A DNA stretch of 64,000 nucleotides from Rossellomorea marisflavi (lineage in GTDB: Bacteria > Bacillota > Bacilli > Bacillales > Bacillaceae_B), in contig NZ_CP081870.1 of NCBI RefSeq assembly GCF_022170785.1, positions 1,228,001 to 1,292,000 of the forward strand, given 5' to 3'. Position numbers and translations under genes: made by a program. Position 1 is the stretch's first letter. Each line of letters opens with the position of its first letter. This document shows, in pieces, positions 43,345 to 52,422 of this stretch. The notes under the pieces are model-generated. The model had not been told where the DNA came from, made no database searches, and worked only from the letters and a program-made list of their open reading frames with translations.

Positions 43345-44666
43345 TAGCCATGCCACTGTTCACTCGTGCGTCGGTAACCGGAGATGTGGTCCCATACAAA
43401 GCCGATGACGGCACAGAGGAGAGCGGGAAGGGTCCACTCCAACCCATTAGCCGAAAGAGGGATCCAGTCTACGGCGTGTTCGAGACTTTTCGGCACCATA
43501 TGGAAACTGTGGAACGTTTCATAGAGTGAAAACGCACCCGTCATCCCCACCGAAAGGGTGAACATCCTCCGACTTTTACCCAGGAAGTGTTGGGCAAGGG
43601 AGAGGACAACGAGGACGATAGCCACAGGGTAGATCAAGGATAGAAGAGGCCCGGCAATCTGGAGGATCATATTCAGTCCAAGATTCGTAGTAAGCAGTCC
43701 GATCAAGGTGAATACCCCTACATATGCTTTATAGGAAAGGATGGTGAAGCGCTCTTGGAAAAACTGGGCACATGCGTTGATCAGACCGACACAGGTTGTC
43801 AGGCAGGCAAGGATCACGATGGAACCGAATACCAGATTACCGCTGGGTCCAAAAAGCTGTCCGGATGCAAGGACCAAGAGCTCTGCGCCGTTGGCCACTG
43901 CCTGGTCGGCCGGGATGACCCTACCGATCCAACCGAGGGAGACGTATACAAGGATGAGCCCCACAGCGGCAATCGATCCTGCACCGATCGTTCCTTTCAC
44001 GATCTCGCTCCGATTGCTCATCCCTTTTGAGCGGAAGCCGTTAATGATGACGATACCGAAAGCAAGGGCTGCTATGGCATCCATCGTATAGTAGCCTTCA
44101 ATGAATCCCGTAAGGAAAGGGGAGTCTTGGAATTTGACTGAAGTCTGTGCTTCCCCATACGAATAGGTGAAAAAGGCTTTGATGAAAAGAACAGCCAATA
44201 CGAGTAGAAGTGCCGGGGTCAGCCATTGTCCCACAAGATCGATCGCCTTCTTCGGGTTCAGGCAGATCAAGAATGTCACTCCGAAAAAGATTAGCGAGAA
44301 GATGAAGAGTGGCATATGCCCCTGTACGGGAAGGATCTGTTCGAATCCAAGCTCGAAGGCCACATTGGCAGCCCTCGGTATTCCGTAGAAAGCACCGATG
44401 GATAAGTAGACGATGATAGCGAAGATCGTCCCGAAAAGGGGGTGAACCCGCTCGCCGATGGATAAAAGCCCGTTCTTCGAAAGAGACACAGTGATGATTG
44501 TGAAGAAGGGAAGGAATACAGCTGAGAGAATGAATCCCGTGATGGCAGGTATGAACGCTTGACCTGACTCCATCCCCAGGGTAGGAGGGAAAATAAGATT
44601 CCCTGCCCCGAAGAAAAGGGAAAAGAGCATGAATCCTGCTACGGTAATATGTTTTTTATTGGTCAT
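43344..44666 (-). CDS. brnQ: Branched-chain amino acid transport protein
   Basis: 440 residues from ATG 44666, which follows AGGAGG. Twelve membrane helices. LIVCS-family motifs are FSLFFGAGNLIFPPTLG at the start and GYYTMDAIAALAFGIVI in the middle. It imports leucine, isoleucine and valine with sodium or protons. The T-box leader upstream ties its expression to uncharged tRNA, most likely tRNA-Ile. Confidence 0.94.
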   Translation of the reverse strand: MTNKKHITVAGFMLFSLFFGAGNLIFPPTLGMESGQAFIPAITGFILSAVFLPFFTIITVSLSKNGLLSIGERVHPLFGTIFAIIVYLSIGAFYGIPRAANVAFELGFEQILPVQGHMPLFIFSLIFFGVTFLICLNPKKAIDLVGQWLTPALLLVLAVLFIKAFFTYSYGEAQTSVKFQDSPFLTGFIEGYYTMDAIAALAFGIVIINGFRSKGMSNRSEIVKGTIGAGSIAAVGLILVYVSLGWIGRVIPADQAVANGAELLVLASGQLFGPSGNLVFGSIVILACLTTCVGLINACAQFFQERFTILSYKAYVGVFTLIGLLTTNLGLNMILQIAGPLLSLIYPVAIVLVVLSLAQHFLGKSRRMFTLSVGMTGAFSLYETFHSFHMVPKSLEHAVDWIPLSANGLEWTLPALLCAVIGFVWDHISGYRRTSEQWHG

Positions 44667-44696
44667 GATGAACCTCCTGATTCTATCCTGGAATAA

Positions 44697-44960
44697 CAAA
44701 AAAGCCCGCCCCTCTAACTGAAAGGGACGAGCTTATACCCGCGTTACCACCCGAATTCCGCCTGCCAAAAAACAAGCGACACTTGAACGTACCATCATAC
44801 GCCTTCCTGTTAACGGTGGAAAACCGGCAGTGCTTACTCCGTTCGGCGCTGCGTCTCAAGGATGATTTTCAATAGGGTACTGTTCGCCTGCTCCCACCAT
44901 ATACCGGCTCTCTTTGCAACAGTGTCCCGACCTACTCTTTCCCGTCGTTGACATTTACTA
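44697..44960 (-). promoter_or_regulatory. T-box leader of brnQ
   Basis: Read on the minus strand, the T-box core GGGTGGTAACGCGGG (44738-44752) lies before a terminator hairpin (about 44697-44733) ending in T. Further upstream is AGAGTAGGTCGGGA, the AGTA element of stem I. In the specifier region GAAAATCATCC the codon read is probably ATC (44866-44864), for isoleucine. Uncharged tRNA would favour the antiterminator and so transport of branched-chain amino acids. A TTGACG (44992-44997) may be the -35 box. This explains the 386-bp gap. Confidence 0.9.
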
Positions 44961-45043
44961 TAGTAGTAATCTAGCACAGAAGGAATTCATTCGTCAATTC
45001 GTTTTTTAAATATAGTATTTATTCTGACAATAGAATGGTGATC

Positions 45044-45057
45044 TGTAAACGCTTAGA
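45044..45057. promoter_or_regulatory. Candidate cre site upstream of the brnQ leader
   Basis: TGTAAACGCTTAGA matches 13 of 14 positions of TGWAANCGNTNWCA. It lies about 50 bp before the likely brnQ promoter and overlaps the end of the VOC gene. Confidence 0.4.
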
Positions 45058-45457
45058 TCTCTTTCATCACTTCATCGAACGATAAATCAGGTTGAAGCAC
45101 TTCGGATATGATCAGTCTGTAGCCGTCAGGATCTTGAAGGACGATTTCTCGTGCATTCCAAGGACGTTCGACAGGACCTTCTATAATACTTTCAGCCGGT
45201 GCTCTCTTGGCCGTCATCTGAACGTCCTGCCACTGCAGGTTGATGGTGATACCATTTGGGTGGACAGGGGATCTGGCGTGAATCAGCATCAGATCTTGGT
45301 ATTTATCACCGCGGATATGAGCCATCACGATGTTGTCTTCCTGTCCGGACAAACAATACACGACATTGAAATCCAGGACTTCTTTGTACCATTCCATCGA
45401 GCGCTCAATATCTCTCACCTCCAGCTTTATAAACAGGGGCATTGGATAAGCTTCCAT
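45053..45457 (-). CDS. VOC-family protein
   Basis: 134 residues. First module FIKLEVRDIERSMEWYKEVL, second module with ITINLQWQDVQMTAK and IVLQDPDGYRLIISEV. The usual first metal His is replaced (FIKLEV) but Glu in the last strand is kept, so enzymatic activity is uncertain. AAAGGAG precedes the ATG. It stands alone between brnQ and gabD. Confidence 0.82.
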   Translation of the reverse strand: MEAYPMPLFIKLEVRDIERSMEWYKEVLDFNVVYCLSGQEDNIVMAHIRGDKYQDLMLIHARSPVHPNGITINLQWQDVQMTAKRAPAESIIEGPVERPWNAREIVLQDPDGYRLIISEVLQPDLSFDEVMKEI

Positions 45458-45517
45458 GTGGTCACTCCTTTCTGTTGATAGCCTTCACTTTAGTCCATGC
45501 CGCTGCGTGAAGGTCAA

Positions 45518-45548
45518 TAAAAAAAGACGTGCAGATGTGCACGTCTTT
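45518..45548 (-). terminator. Terminator of gabD
   Basis: Eleven-bp stem AAAGACGTGCA / TGCACGTCTTT around GATG with a T run on the minus strand. Confidence 0.85.
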
Positions 45549-45556
45549 GAAATAGG

Positions 45557-46975
45557 TCATAGTCCAACAGAAATATATTTCACTTCCAGGTATTCGTCCA
45601 TTCCTTGATGGCCACCTTCGCGTCCAAGGCCGCTCTGTTTGAATCCTCCGAATGGTGCCTGAGGAGCGGATGGGCCACCATCATTCAACCCGACAATCCC
45701 GTACTCCAATTGTTCGCATATGGCAATCCCGCGTGAGATGTTTTCCGTGAATACATAGGCAGCCAGCCCATAGATCGAATCATTGGCACGGTCGACGGCT
45801 TCTTCTTCCGTTTTGAATGTGGTGATCGGGGCAAGGGGGCCGAATGTTTCCTCGGTCATGCAGAGCATATCATCGGTCACGCCGGTAAGGACTGTGGGCT
45901 CAAAGAACAGCCCTTCTTTCACGCTGCCGCCCGTCGCGATTTCAGCGCCTTTACCCACAGCATCTTCAATATGCTTCTTCACTTTATCCACTGCTCTGTC
46001 GTCAATGAGGGGGCCGATGTCAACACCTTCGTCTAGTCCGTTCCCGACCTTCAGTTTTTTGACCTCCGCCACATACTTTTCGGTAAATTCATCGACGATG
46101 GATTCATGCACGTATATGCGGTTGGTACACACGCACGTTTGACCAGCATTGCGGTATTTGGAAGCTACCACGCCTTTGACGGCCTTATCGAGGTCTGCAT
46201 CCTGAGTCACAATGGATGGAGCATGACCGCCGAGCTCAAGGGAGATTTTCTTCATTGTATCAGCAGAGTTCTTCATGAGGATCTTACCGACAGGTGTTGA
46301 GCCAGTGAAAGTGAGCTTGCGGACACGGGTGTCATCTGTCCATGCTTCCCCGATCGTCTTGGAGTCACCGCTCACGACATTGATGACGCCTTTCGGGATG
46401 CCGGCTTCTTCTGCGAGATGAGCAAGTTTGAAAGCTGTCAGCGGCGTGAGCTCAGCCGGTTTGATGACGACGGTGCAACCTGCCGCTAATGCAGGAGCGA
46501 CCTTCCGTGTGATCATGGCAGCGGGGAAATTCCACGGCGTGATGACCGCGACGACACCGACCGGCTGCTTCGTCACGAACATGCGTTTATCGCGCTGAGT
46601 AGCAGGGATCTGCTCTCCATAAACTCGTTTTCCTTCCTCCGCAAACCACGAGATATATCCGTTGGCATAGTCGATTTCCCCAAGTGCCTCTTTAAGTGGC
46701 TTTCCTTGCTCAAGCGTCATCGTGCGGGCAAGATCTTCACGGTTTTCATGAATGAGATCATGCCATTTCCGCACCAGCTCACTCCGCTCGTATGCCGAGT
46801 GTTTACTCCAGCTTTTAAACGCCTCAGAAGCAGCATCGACTGCCTCTTTTGCTTCCTTTGTGCTCCCGTTCGGAACGGTGGCAACGACATCAGATGTAGC
46901 AGGGTTGATAACTTTGATCGTGTCGAGATCCTGACCGGTTTGTTGACCATTGATCAATAATGCATACTTTTCCAT
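45557..46975 (-). CDS. gabD: NAD(P)-dependent succinate-semialdehyde dehydrogenase
   Basis: 472 residues, the typical length. NAD site [20 protein letters not shown] and FTGSTPVGK. The catalytic Glu is in [11 protein letters not shown] and the catalytic Cys in [11 protein letters not shown]. The C-terminal [15 protein letters not shown] fits GabD proteins. It converts succinate semialdehyde to succinate in the GABA shunt. AGGAGGT precedes the ATG. A SigB-type promoter upstream suggests general-stress induction. No gabT lies next to it. Confidence 0.92.
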   Translation of the reverse strand: MEKYALLINGQQTGQDLDTIKVINPATSDVVATVPNGSTKEAKEAVDAASEAFKSWSKHSAYERSELVRKWHDLIHENREDLARTMTLEQGKPLKEALGEIDYANGYISWFAEEGKRVYGEQIPATQRDKRMFVTKQPVGVVAVITPWNFPAAMITRKVAPALAAGCTVVIKPAELTPLTAFKLAHLAEEAGIPKGVINVVSGDSKTIGEAWTDDTRVRKLTFTGSTPVGKILMKNSADTMKKISLELGGHAPSIVTQDADLDKAVKGVVASKYRNAGQTCVCTNRIYVHESIVDEFTEKYVAEVKKLKVGNGLDEGVDIGPLIDDRAVDKVKKHIEDAVGKGAEIATGGSVKEGLFFEPTVLTGVTDDMLCMTEETFGPLAPITTFKTEEEAVDRANDSIYGLAAYVFTENISRGIAICEQLEYGIVGLNDGGPSAPQAPFGGFKQSGLGREGGHQGMDEYLEVKYISVGL

Positions 46976-47019
46976 TGAATGTACCTCCTGAATTGATTGG
47001 TTGATGAGATGGTGAGAGT

Positions 47020-47045
47020 TTTCCCTCTCTATATGTAGCTTAAAC
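47020..47045 (-). promoter_or_regulatory. SigB-type promoter of gabD
   Basis: On the minus strand GTTTAA (47045-47040), 14 bp, GGGAAA (47025-47020): a full consensus match, 45 bp before the start codon. Confidence 0.7.
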
Positions 47046-47096
47046 GTTACCTCAAATGATGCAGTGACGCCACTAAATGGCTCTTGAAGTTGCTGT

Positions 47097-47123
47097 GTTT
47101 ATTCTTATTCAGATTGAGGGAAC
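47097..47123 (+). promoter_or_regulatory. SigB-like promoter of the MDR oxidoreductase
   Basis: GTTTAT (47097-47102), 15 bp, GGGAAC (47118-47123), 37 bp before the GTG start. One or two mismatches to the SigB consensus, and divergent from the gabD promoter. Confidence 0.45.
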
Positions 47124-47159
47124 ATATACCGTATGAAGATTATGAAGGAGGAACCTACT

Positions 47160-48089
47160 GTGAAAGCCATAGTGATCAATCAATATGGAAGCAAAGATGT
47201 TTTGGAAGAAAAGGAAGTAGAGAAGCCGGCAATCGGTGATGATCAGGTGCTGGTGGAGAACCATGCGACGTCAATCAATCCCATCGACTGGAAGCTGAGA
47301 GAAGGATACTTGAAGCAAATGCTTGACTTTGAATTCCCGATTATTCTGGGCTGGGATGTCGCCGGTACCATTTCTGAAATCGGTCAGAACGTCAGCGGCT
47401 ATTCCGTAGGGGACCGGGTATTCGCGCGTCCGGAAACGACGAATCAGGGGACTTACGCGGAGTTTGTTCCAGTGGATGCCCATCTGCTGGCACCTATGCC
47501 TGATTCCATGACCTATGAAGAAGCCGCGGCGATCCCCCTCGCCGGACTGACAGCCTGGCAGTGCCTGGTGGATTTCGGTGAGATCAAGAAAGGCGACAAC
47601 GTATTGATCCATGCCGGAGCAGGGGGTGTAGGGAGCTACGCTATTCAAATCGCAAAGAGCTTCGGGGCATATGTTGCCACAACTGCAAGCGGGAAAAACG
47701 AGCAGTTCGTCCGTTCCTTGGGGGCAGATGAATTCATCAACTACCGGGAACAGGATTTTAGCGAGCTCTTATCGGGCTATGACCTTGTCGTCGATACGAT
47801 GGGAGGGAAAGTTCAGGAAGACAGCTTCAAAGTGCTGAAAAAGGGAGGCAAGCTCGTTTCGATTGCCGATCAGCCATCCGAAGACTACGCCACTGACTTC
47901 ACAACAAAATTCCTTTGGCTCGAGCCGAACGGGGAACAGCTGAAGAAGCTGGCGGATCTGTTTGAAAAAGGCGAGCTGAAGCCGGTCATCGGGGAGACCT
48001 TCGACCTTAGTGAACAAGGTTTGAAGGATGCCCATGCCCTCAGTGAAACCCACCATGCAAAAGGGAAGATCATCATCAAGGTGAAGTAG
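47160..48089 (+). CDS. NADP-dependent quinone-type oxidoreductase (MDR superfamily, zinc-free)
   Basis: 309 residues from GTG 47160, with AAGGAGG upstream; the ATG at 47133 lacks a site. GroES-like N-domain: SINPIDWKLREGY, then GWDVAGTISEIG. The nucleotide fold is VLIHAGAGGVGSYAIQIAK, followed by YVATTASGKNEQFVRSLGAD. No zinc ligands, as in quinone oxidoreductase and YogA-like proteins. It reduces quinones or enals with NADPH. Divergent from gabD with a SigB-like promoter, so a stress-detoxification role is plausible. Confidence 0.91.
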   Translation: MKAIVINQYGSKDVLEEKEVEKPAIGDDQVLVENHATSINPIDWKLREGYLKQMLDFEFPIILGWDVAGTISEIGQNVSGYSVGDRVFARPETTNQGTYAEFVPVDAHLLAPMPDSMTYEEAAAIPLAGLTAWQCLVDFGEIKKGDNVLIHAGAGGVGSYAIQIAKSFGAYVATTASGKNEQFVRSLGADEFINYREQDFSELLSGYDLVVDTMGGKVQEDSFKVLKKGGKLVSIADQPSEDYATDFTTKFLWLEPNGEQLKKLADLFEKGELKPVIGETFDLSEQGLKDAHALSETHHAKGKIIIKVK

Positions 48090-48094
48090 AACGC

Positions 48095-48148
48095 AAAATC
48101 CGTGAGCGCCCAATTCCTGAATGGAATGGATGCGCACGGATTTTTTTG
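48095..48148 (+). terminator. Terminator of the MDR gene
   Basis: AAAATCCGTG pairs with CACGGATTTT; inner GCGC and ATTCC/GGAAT pairs extend the stem; seven T follow. Confidence 0.85.
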
Positions 48149-48251
48149 TCGTACTTCAAAGCGTGGGCCAAGTCCTATACTTTTCAACACTTACGTAATC
48201 CGATGCTTCTATATAACACGTGTGCATTCCTTTTATTTGGTATGTTCTAAA

Positions 48252-48866
48252 TCAGTACATCCCCTCCAGAAGATACCGCTGAACCCCTTTACAGCACTGA
48301 GCAGCACGTATGTAATGGTTCCTGCTTGCTTCTGCATCTCCGCTCAGGGAGTAGAGGCGGCCAAGGATGCTTTCGTTCATCCAATCTTTTTGCAGGGTAT
48401 CTGCCCTCTCTTTGGCTTCTTCAAATCGTCCTTCCTCCAGCAGTACGTGCACCTCGTAATACTCCCTTATATGAGTCTGTTTTACTTAATGAAGGTGCGA
48501 GGAGGCGCTCCGAACATCCCCTCTTCGTGAAGCGTCAGCTAAGATGAAAATGGCCTGGTGGGATGGGGATTTGTACTTTCGCAGGACTTTTTCGAGCTGA
48601 TCCTCTACCAGGTCAGGCGTACCTTGACCCAGCGCCCAATAGAAGCCCAGAATCGGCTGCCTTTTACGTGCAGATAGAAACTGTTCGATTTTAGATGTAT
48701 TAGTGGCATAGTAAAGAAAATATACGTAGGGAATCATGGCAATAAGAATGACAGCGGCTGCGATCCCCGTTACGACCACCCCGAAAGGAAGATCCAAGAA
48801 GCCACCTGTTATTCCAAAAATAATGGCGAAGCTGAAAATGATGAAGTACTGAGTTTTGCTTATCAT
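48252..48866 (-). pseudogene. Membrane/TPR-like protein gene interrupted by an in-frame TAA
   Basis: From ATG 48866 the frame gives two N-terminal membrane helices and a helical domain (RQPILGFYWALGQGTPDLVE, then YKSPSHQAIFILADASRRGD). It hits TAA at 48488-48486. The same frame continues without another stop for 77 more codons to 48252, with TPR-like helices (YYEVHVLLEEGRFEEAKERA, then GRLYSLSGDAEASRNHYIRA). The natural reading is one ~204-residue gene carrying a nonsense mutation. A single base change would restore it. Alternatives are a sequencing error or two separate proteins. It is the last gene of a three-gene operon. Confidence 0.7.
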
Positions 48867-49081
48867 AGGTGTGTCCTTTCGGGCTCCTCTCCACTCTCTT
48901 CATCTTCTGCCGGAATGTCCTGTTCTTCGTGGAATTCCACTCCAGACTGCCCTGTGATCTCGTCAAAGGGTGTATAGAAGAGGGGAGGAGCTTGTTTTCT
49001 CTTGAAAAATCTGAAACCTGCGACGATGAGGAGTGCTGTCACAGAGAGGGGGAGCAGGGCGAATACCAGCAGCTCCATCAT
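48863..49081 (-). CDS. Small single-helix membrane protein
   Basis: 72 residues. One N-terminal membrane helix (LLVFALLPLSVTALLIVAGF), a KRK stop-transfer, then a cytoplasmic tail with FYTPFDEITGQ and an acidic end. This motif recalls the small DUF3951-type proteins, but I am not certain. Its ATG overlaps the stop of the upstream gene, and its stop overlaps the next start (ATGA), so the three genes are translationally coupled. Confidence 0.72.
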   Translation of the reverse strand: MMELLVFALLPLSVTALLIVAGFRFFKRKQAPPLFYTPFDEITGQSGVEFHEEQDIPAEDEESGEEPERTHL

Positions 49082-50040
49082 GAATTGCTCGACGAGCTTG
49101 TGATGACGGCGCTTGCTGACATGGTGGCAATCATGGCGGTCTGCTGTGCCTGGATCAGCGTCTCGATCGTCGTCGTCAAGCTTGTCGTGGCGAGGGAGGT
49201 ATCCTCTAATTGATTGCTTACATAGAAGTTCACGGCCATCATGAAATTCACGTCTTTATGCCATTTGAATGCTTTTATGCCGTTCAAGTTGTCCCATATC
49301 GATCGGACCCTACTGCAGTCTGCATCTTTTACGAATGACAGGAGGGCGATATGCGGGTAAAAAGCGGGTTTCATGCGGATTCCTTCCGAGCGGAGGGCAT
49401 CATGTATGCGTAGGGCTCTTGTAATCATGGACTCAGGTCCTTCCTCCTCCTGAAGGGAAAGGATGTGGCTCATCGTCTGAAGATCATTCCCCTTGCGGAA
49501 GCCTTCGTGGTTCAATTGATCATAAAAGGTCTCGATATAGTCCACGATATTCTCCTGCCCCTTTTTGGCGAGAAGCATGGCGAGGGGATAGTCGCTGTGA
49601 CCGGTGAGGAAGAGATGCTCCTTTGCCATCCGTTTATAGAGGGTAAGCGCGCGTTCTGGAAGATCTGGATCGATCTCTTCTTCCCCCAGTACCGCCAGGG
49701 CGGCAAGGTGAGTGTAGACACCCTTTTTGAATCCTGCCTCAATGAGCCGGTCGTAAAGGGATTGAAGGCGTTCGAATTGCAGGCGGGGATTTTCGGATTT
49801 CACGTCGAGAAGGGCAGCGCATGAGAAGCGCAGCTGCGATTTCATGTGTGAAAACATACCGGATTCTTTTTTGATCATCTCGCTTATGTCCATGAATCGT
49901 TCCACATCGAAAGGATGATCATTCGAACAATAAATGGAGGAGGTCAACATGAGTACCTGGTGATCGGAAGCCTGCCAGCGAAGGCGCTTTTTCAATGTGG
50001 TATAAATGTCTTCATACTGATTGATCTGGTCTTGGATCAT
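49078..50040 (-). CDS. DUF4003-like protein
   Basis: 320 residues from ATG 50040 (AAGGACG upstream; the longer frame to 50121 has no site). All-helical and cytosolic, with repeated features such as LQFERLQSLYDRLIEAGFKK, THLAALAVLGEEE and IETFYDQLNHEGFRKGNDLQ. This matches the Bacillus DUF4003 pattern as I remember it. The C-terminus is unusually rich in Ser and Thr. First gene of the operon. Function unknown. Confidence 0.7.
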   Translation of the reverse strand: MIQDQINQYEDIYTTLKKRLRWQASDHQVLMLTSSIYCSNDHPFDVERFMDISEMIKKESGMFSHMKSQLRFSCAALLDVKSENPRLQFERLQSLYDRLIEAGFKKGVYTHLAALAVLGEEEIDPDLPERALTLYKRMAKEHLFLTGHSDYPLAMLLAKKGQENIVDYIETFYDQLNHEGFRKGNDLQTMSHILSLQEEEGPESMITRALRIHDALRSEGIRMKPAFYPHIALLSFVKDADCSRVRSIWDNLNGIKAFKWHKDVNFMMAVNFYVSNQLEDTSLATTSLTTTIETLIQAQQTAMIATMSASAVITSSSSNS

Positions 50041-50136
50041 AGTAATCACGTCCTTAATTGGTTGTTTTATATATATACGGATATGGTGGGATGGGGGTTT
50101 CATTTTACTGCGGATGCACATTCAGTAAATGAATGA

Positions 50137-50372
50137 ACCCACAGGCGCTATTCAGACTGGTAAGAATCATTTTTTGATTTTTAACAATTTTCGTGAGGAA
50201 TAGTTAATAGTCTGCTAAGGTGTAGGAGTATACATACGTTATCAAACCATCACTATTCATACAGGGACGTAAGAAACTTCTCAGGCGATTGAAGCAGAAT
50301 CTGTCTTCAATAGACCTAAAAAGACAGGAATGCTTCGTCCATTCATCGTATTCTACATAAGGAGGGGATCAT
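50137..50372. other. Intergenic region before the AraC/GyrI gene
   Basis: 236 bp, divergent promoter space. A+T-rich parts around 50170-50220 may hold promoters; no gene, hairpin terminator or clear operator was seen. Confidence 0.5.
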
Positions 50373-51221
50373 ATGGAAATGCTGGAGCGATTGAATCAGT
50401 GCATCGACTATATTGAGAAGAATCTGGACGGAGTCATCAATCCAGATGAGTTATCTGCGATTTCTATGTACTCCCATCATCATTTCCATAAGATGTTTTC
50501 CGTGATCTCCGGTTGCCCACTTGGGGAGTATATACGGAAGAGGAGGCTCACTGTGGCCGCCCAGGAACTCATGGTGACAGATGCAAAAGTGATCGATGTT
50601 GCCCTGAAATATGGATATGAAACGCCGGAGTCGTTCTCGAAAGCCTTCCGGAAGCTTCATGGAGTACCACCTTCAAAAATTCGCAAAGCGTCTGTGAGGG
50701 CGTATCCGAGATTGGGTTTTAAACTTCAGATAATGGGAGTGATCGAGATGAATTATCGCATGGTCGAAAAAGAAGCGTTTGAAGTGGCCGGGATCGGAAG
50801 AAGGATGAGCACACAAAATGGAGAAAACCTGAGGGAAATCCCCAAGCTCTGGGAGCAGGTAAACAGGGAAGGGACTGACTGGGAGATTTGCAGAGCTGCC
50901 AAAGCAGATTCGATTATGGGCGTGTGCTTGCACGAAGATCGTACCAAGGATGATTTCACGTATTTCATCTGCGCTGAAAATGTGGCGGCTACGGCAGTCT
51001 ATGAAACGCATACGATCCCTGCTGGCACTTGGGCGGTATTTGAGGTGGTGGGTCCGATGCCTCTCGCCATACAGCGCGTATGGGAGAGGATCTTCACAGA
51101 GTGGTTCCCGTCCACGGGGTTTGAGCACAGCGGTGGTCCTGAGTTCGAACTTTACCCGATGGAAGATGCCGGGGCAGAAGACTTTCGCTGTGAGGTATGG
51201 GTACCCGTTAAGAATCGTTAA
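50373..51221 (+). CDS. AraC-family regulator with GyrI-like effector domain
   Basis: 282 residues. An N-terminal pair of helix-turn-helix motifs (ISMYSHHHFHKMFSVISGCP, then VALKYGYETPESFSKAFRKL). A C-terminal GyrI/Rob-type domain (MVEKEAFEVAGIGRRMSTQN, then AGTWAVFEVVGPMPLAIQRV and EFELYP). The layout equals that of Rob and YdeE-like proteins, which bind amphipathic small molecules. AGGAGGGG precedes the ATG. Target genes are not evident. Confidence 0.92.
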   Translation: MEMLERLNQCIDYIEKNLDGVINPDELSAISMYSHHHFHKMFSVISGCPLGEYIRKRRLTVAAQELMVTDAKVIDVALKYGYETPESFSKAFRKLHGVPPSKIRKASVRAYPRLGFKLQIMGVIEMNYRMVEKEAFEVAGIGRRMSTQNGENLREIPKLWEQVNREGTDWEICRAAKADSIMGVCLHEDRTKDDFTYFICAENVAATAVYETHTIPAGTWAVFEVVGPMPLAIQRVWERIFTEWFPSTGFEHSGGPEFELYPMEDAGAEDFRCEVWVPVKNR

Positions 51222-51234
51222 TATCATGTTGAAG

Positions 51235-51260
51235 AAAGGCAACGTCGCGTTGCCTTTTTT
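51235..51260 (+). terminator. Terminator of the AraC/GyrI gene
   Basis: AAAGGCAACG / CGTTGCCTTT stem with a 3-nt loop and six T. Confidence 0.87.
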
Positions 51261-51350
51261 GATTTCAAGAATGTTCATAGTCATTCCTCCTCAAACTGGA
51301 CCTTCTTGTTATAATGTAAGAAAAAGGATATATGGATTGGGAGTGAATCA

Positions 51351-52361
51351 ATGGTTTTCCGAAGGACACGTTTGTCAAAATGGGCCCTCATGCTCGTGGC
51401 CGTCATCTTACCGAGCAATATTCTCCTGTATCACTCTTCAGTACAACTCTACCTAGATATTCATATCGGCAAGGAAGTAGTGTTCGGGAGCCTCCTTGAC
51501 CTGGTGGTCGTCCTGCCGGCCTTGATGTATGCAGCATTCAGGCTCTCTAAAAAGCAGCTTGCAGGTTTCGTGGTATTCGGTCTCGTCCTCGCAAGATCCA
51601 TACTCCCAGAAGCACACTTTGCTCAGTACACGATTCTGCTGTATGCCGGACTGGCGGTCGAGGTGATCGTTGTCATGGGAGAACTTGCACTGATTTTCCT
51701 CCTGGTGAAAAGGATACCGGACATAAAGGGCTATATGAGGGAGTCTGGAAACGGACCCTTATTTTCACTTCTTCCAGCTGCCATAGAGAATGTAAAGGAT
51801 CATTTTATCGTCAGGTTGATCACCTCTGAAATCCTCACAATCTACTACGGCCTAATGAGCTGGAAGCGCAAGGCACCCGTCCATGGCGGAGTGGTGACCA
51901 TCCATCAGAACACCAGCCACACAGCCATGAATCTCATGTTGATCCATGCCATCGTCCTGGAATCAGTGGGGTTGCATTGGTGGCTTCATGATATTCAACC
52001 GGTTCTGTCCATAGTGCTTCTCATACTCAATGTATACGGGGTCATCCTGTTCCTTGCTGAGCTTCAGATCGCACGCCTGCATCCCCTTGAAGTGAGGGAT
52101 GGGAGGATCTATATCGGCCAGGGACTTCAAAAGAGGATTGTCTTTCCGATCGAAAATATTGAACACATGGATTGGGGAGGGAAACCAAGTGAAGACGGAA
52201 TCCTCCTGATGTATAAAGATTTTGAAGAAGTGGAGCCCCAGGTTGTCATCCGATTGAAGGAGGAAGCGGAAGCCACCCTCTTCTTGGGTCGGAAGGTCAT
52301 GGTGCGTGAAGTGGCCATCAGGGTGGATGATCCTAACCGTCTGAAAGAATTATTGGCGTGA
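51351..52361 (+). CDS. Polytopic membrane protein, unknown
   Basis: 336 residues, about seven hydrophobic segments in the first ~245 residues, then a cytosolic beta-rich tail of ~90 residues (LEVRDGRIYIGQGLQKRIVF, then PQVVIRLKEEAEATLFLGRK) that looks like a PH-type domain. I do not recognise the family. GGGAGTG precedes the ATG, and TATAAT lies at about 51311. It is 61 bp upstream of the sigma-clpP pair and could belong with it. Confidence 0.75.
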   Translation: MVFRRTRLSKWALMLVAVILPSNILLYHSSVQLYLDIHIGKEVVFGSLLDLVVVLPALMYAAFRLSKKQLAGFVVFGLVLARSILPEAHFAQYTILLYAGLAVEVIVVMGELALIFLLVKRIPDIKGYMRESGNGPLFSLLPAAIENVKDHFIVRLITSEILTIYYGLMSWKRKAPVHGGVVTIHQNTSHTAMNLMLIHAIVLESVGLHWWLHDIQPVLSIVLLILNVYGVILFLAELQIARLHPLEVRDGRIYIGQGLQKRIVFPIENIEHMDWGGKPSEDGILLMYKDFEEVEPQVVIRLKEEAEATLFLGRKVMVREVAIRVDDPNRLKELLA

Positions 52362-52422
52362 CCCGTATCTTTTTCGGCATCCCATCCGTTAGTAGTGTGA
52401 GAGGATGAAAGGAGTGAAGGAT

